This document shows positions 5,814 through 5,914 of a stretch of 5,914 bases of DNA, one piece after another. The DNA is from Acinetobacter sp. GTDB taxonomy: Bacteria > Pseudomonadota > Gammaproteobacteria > Pseudomonadales > Moraxellaceae. Each line of letters starts with the position of its first letter. Position 1 is the stretch's first letter. The notes under the pieces were generated by a model, which worked only from the letters and a program-made list of their open reading frames with translations, was not told the origin of the DNA and did no database searches. Location of the stretch: contig SSHD01000148.1 in NCBI GenBank assembly GCA_008017255.1, positions 1 to 5,914 of the forward strand, in the 5' to 3' direction. Position numbers and translations under genes: made by a program.

Positions 5814-5914
5814 GTGGAATTAGACCGTTTTGATAAGCAAATTTTAGAAATTTTAACGCATGAAGATGCGAACTTAAATGAACTGTCGGAACGAATTAAT
5901 TTATCGGTGAGTTC
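5814..5914 (+). CDS. Lrp/AsnC-family transcription regulator, N-terminal fragment (3' end outside window)
   Basis: The final 33 codons encode the beginning of a helix-turn-helix domain: VELDRFDKQILEIL then LNELSERINLSVS. This fits the Lrp/AsnC family opening (LDxxDxxIL, then an eL-x-x-x-x-xLS turn), regulators that bind DNA as octamers or similar assemblies and usually sense amino acids through a RAM domain, which would lie beyond the window. Whether it is Lrp itself cannot be told from this fragment. The GTG at 5814 has GAGG eight bases upstream; in-frame ATGs at 5793 and 5796 would add seven or six residues including a Cys and have no ribosome site. It is preceded by a long structured leader, as is E. 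coli lrp, whose leader is over 250 bases and is controlled by small RNAs. Confidence 0.82.
   Translation, partial: MELDRFDKQILEILTHEDANLNELSERINLSVS

Overview
The window looks like ordinary chromosome from an AT-rich gammaproteobacterium, most probably Acinetobacter or a close Moraxellaceae relative. This rests on the closeness of the transketolase and TrmA proteins to the gammaproteobacterial families, the AT-rich codon use and the style of the YceI and DUF2233 proteins. It is an inference from remembered families, not from a search. No transposase, integrase, phage gene, CRISPR array, tRNA or rRNA was seen.

Layout: bases 1-660 are the 3' end of a transketolase gene (+), closed by a strong hairpin (676-707) that also serves the convergent OsmC-family gene (718-1125, -). 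A divergent spacer (1126-1352) then leads to a secreted YceI-family protein (1353-1964, +) and a secreted phosphodiester glycosidase-type protein (DUF2233/NAGPA fold, 2011-2751, +). A convergent hairpin separates these from a small cysteine-containing protein of unknown function (2807-3034, -). Upstream of that lies trmA (3284-4369, -). Divergent from trmA is a glutathione S-transferase-family gene (4584-5354, +) with a textbook terminator. The last 100 bases open a Lrp/AsnC-type regulator (from 5814, +), cut by the window edge.

The genes are mostly independent one- or two-gene units: central carbon metabolism (transketolase), tRNA T-loop methylation (TrmA), thiol or peroxide handling (OsmC family, GST) and periplasmic proteins (YceI, DUF2233). 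Only the YceI and DUF2233 genes look possibly co-transcribed, separated by a leaky-looking AT-rich hairpin.

The most interesting part is the roughly 420-base non-coding stretch before the Lrp-type gene. Its first 170 bases are extremely AT-rich. Bases about 5561-5760 are less AT-rich and full of perfect complementary segments, several mutually exclusive, plus five GGA triplets, one of them in a hairpin loop. This looks like a structured mRNA leader or a small RNA. A second observation is an apparent one-base frameshift near the end of the YceI gene that pushes its stop codon into the stem of its own terminator.
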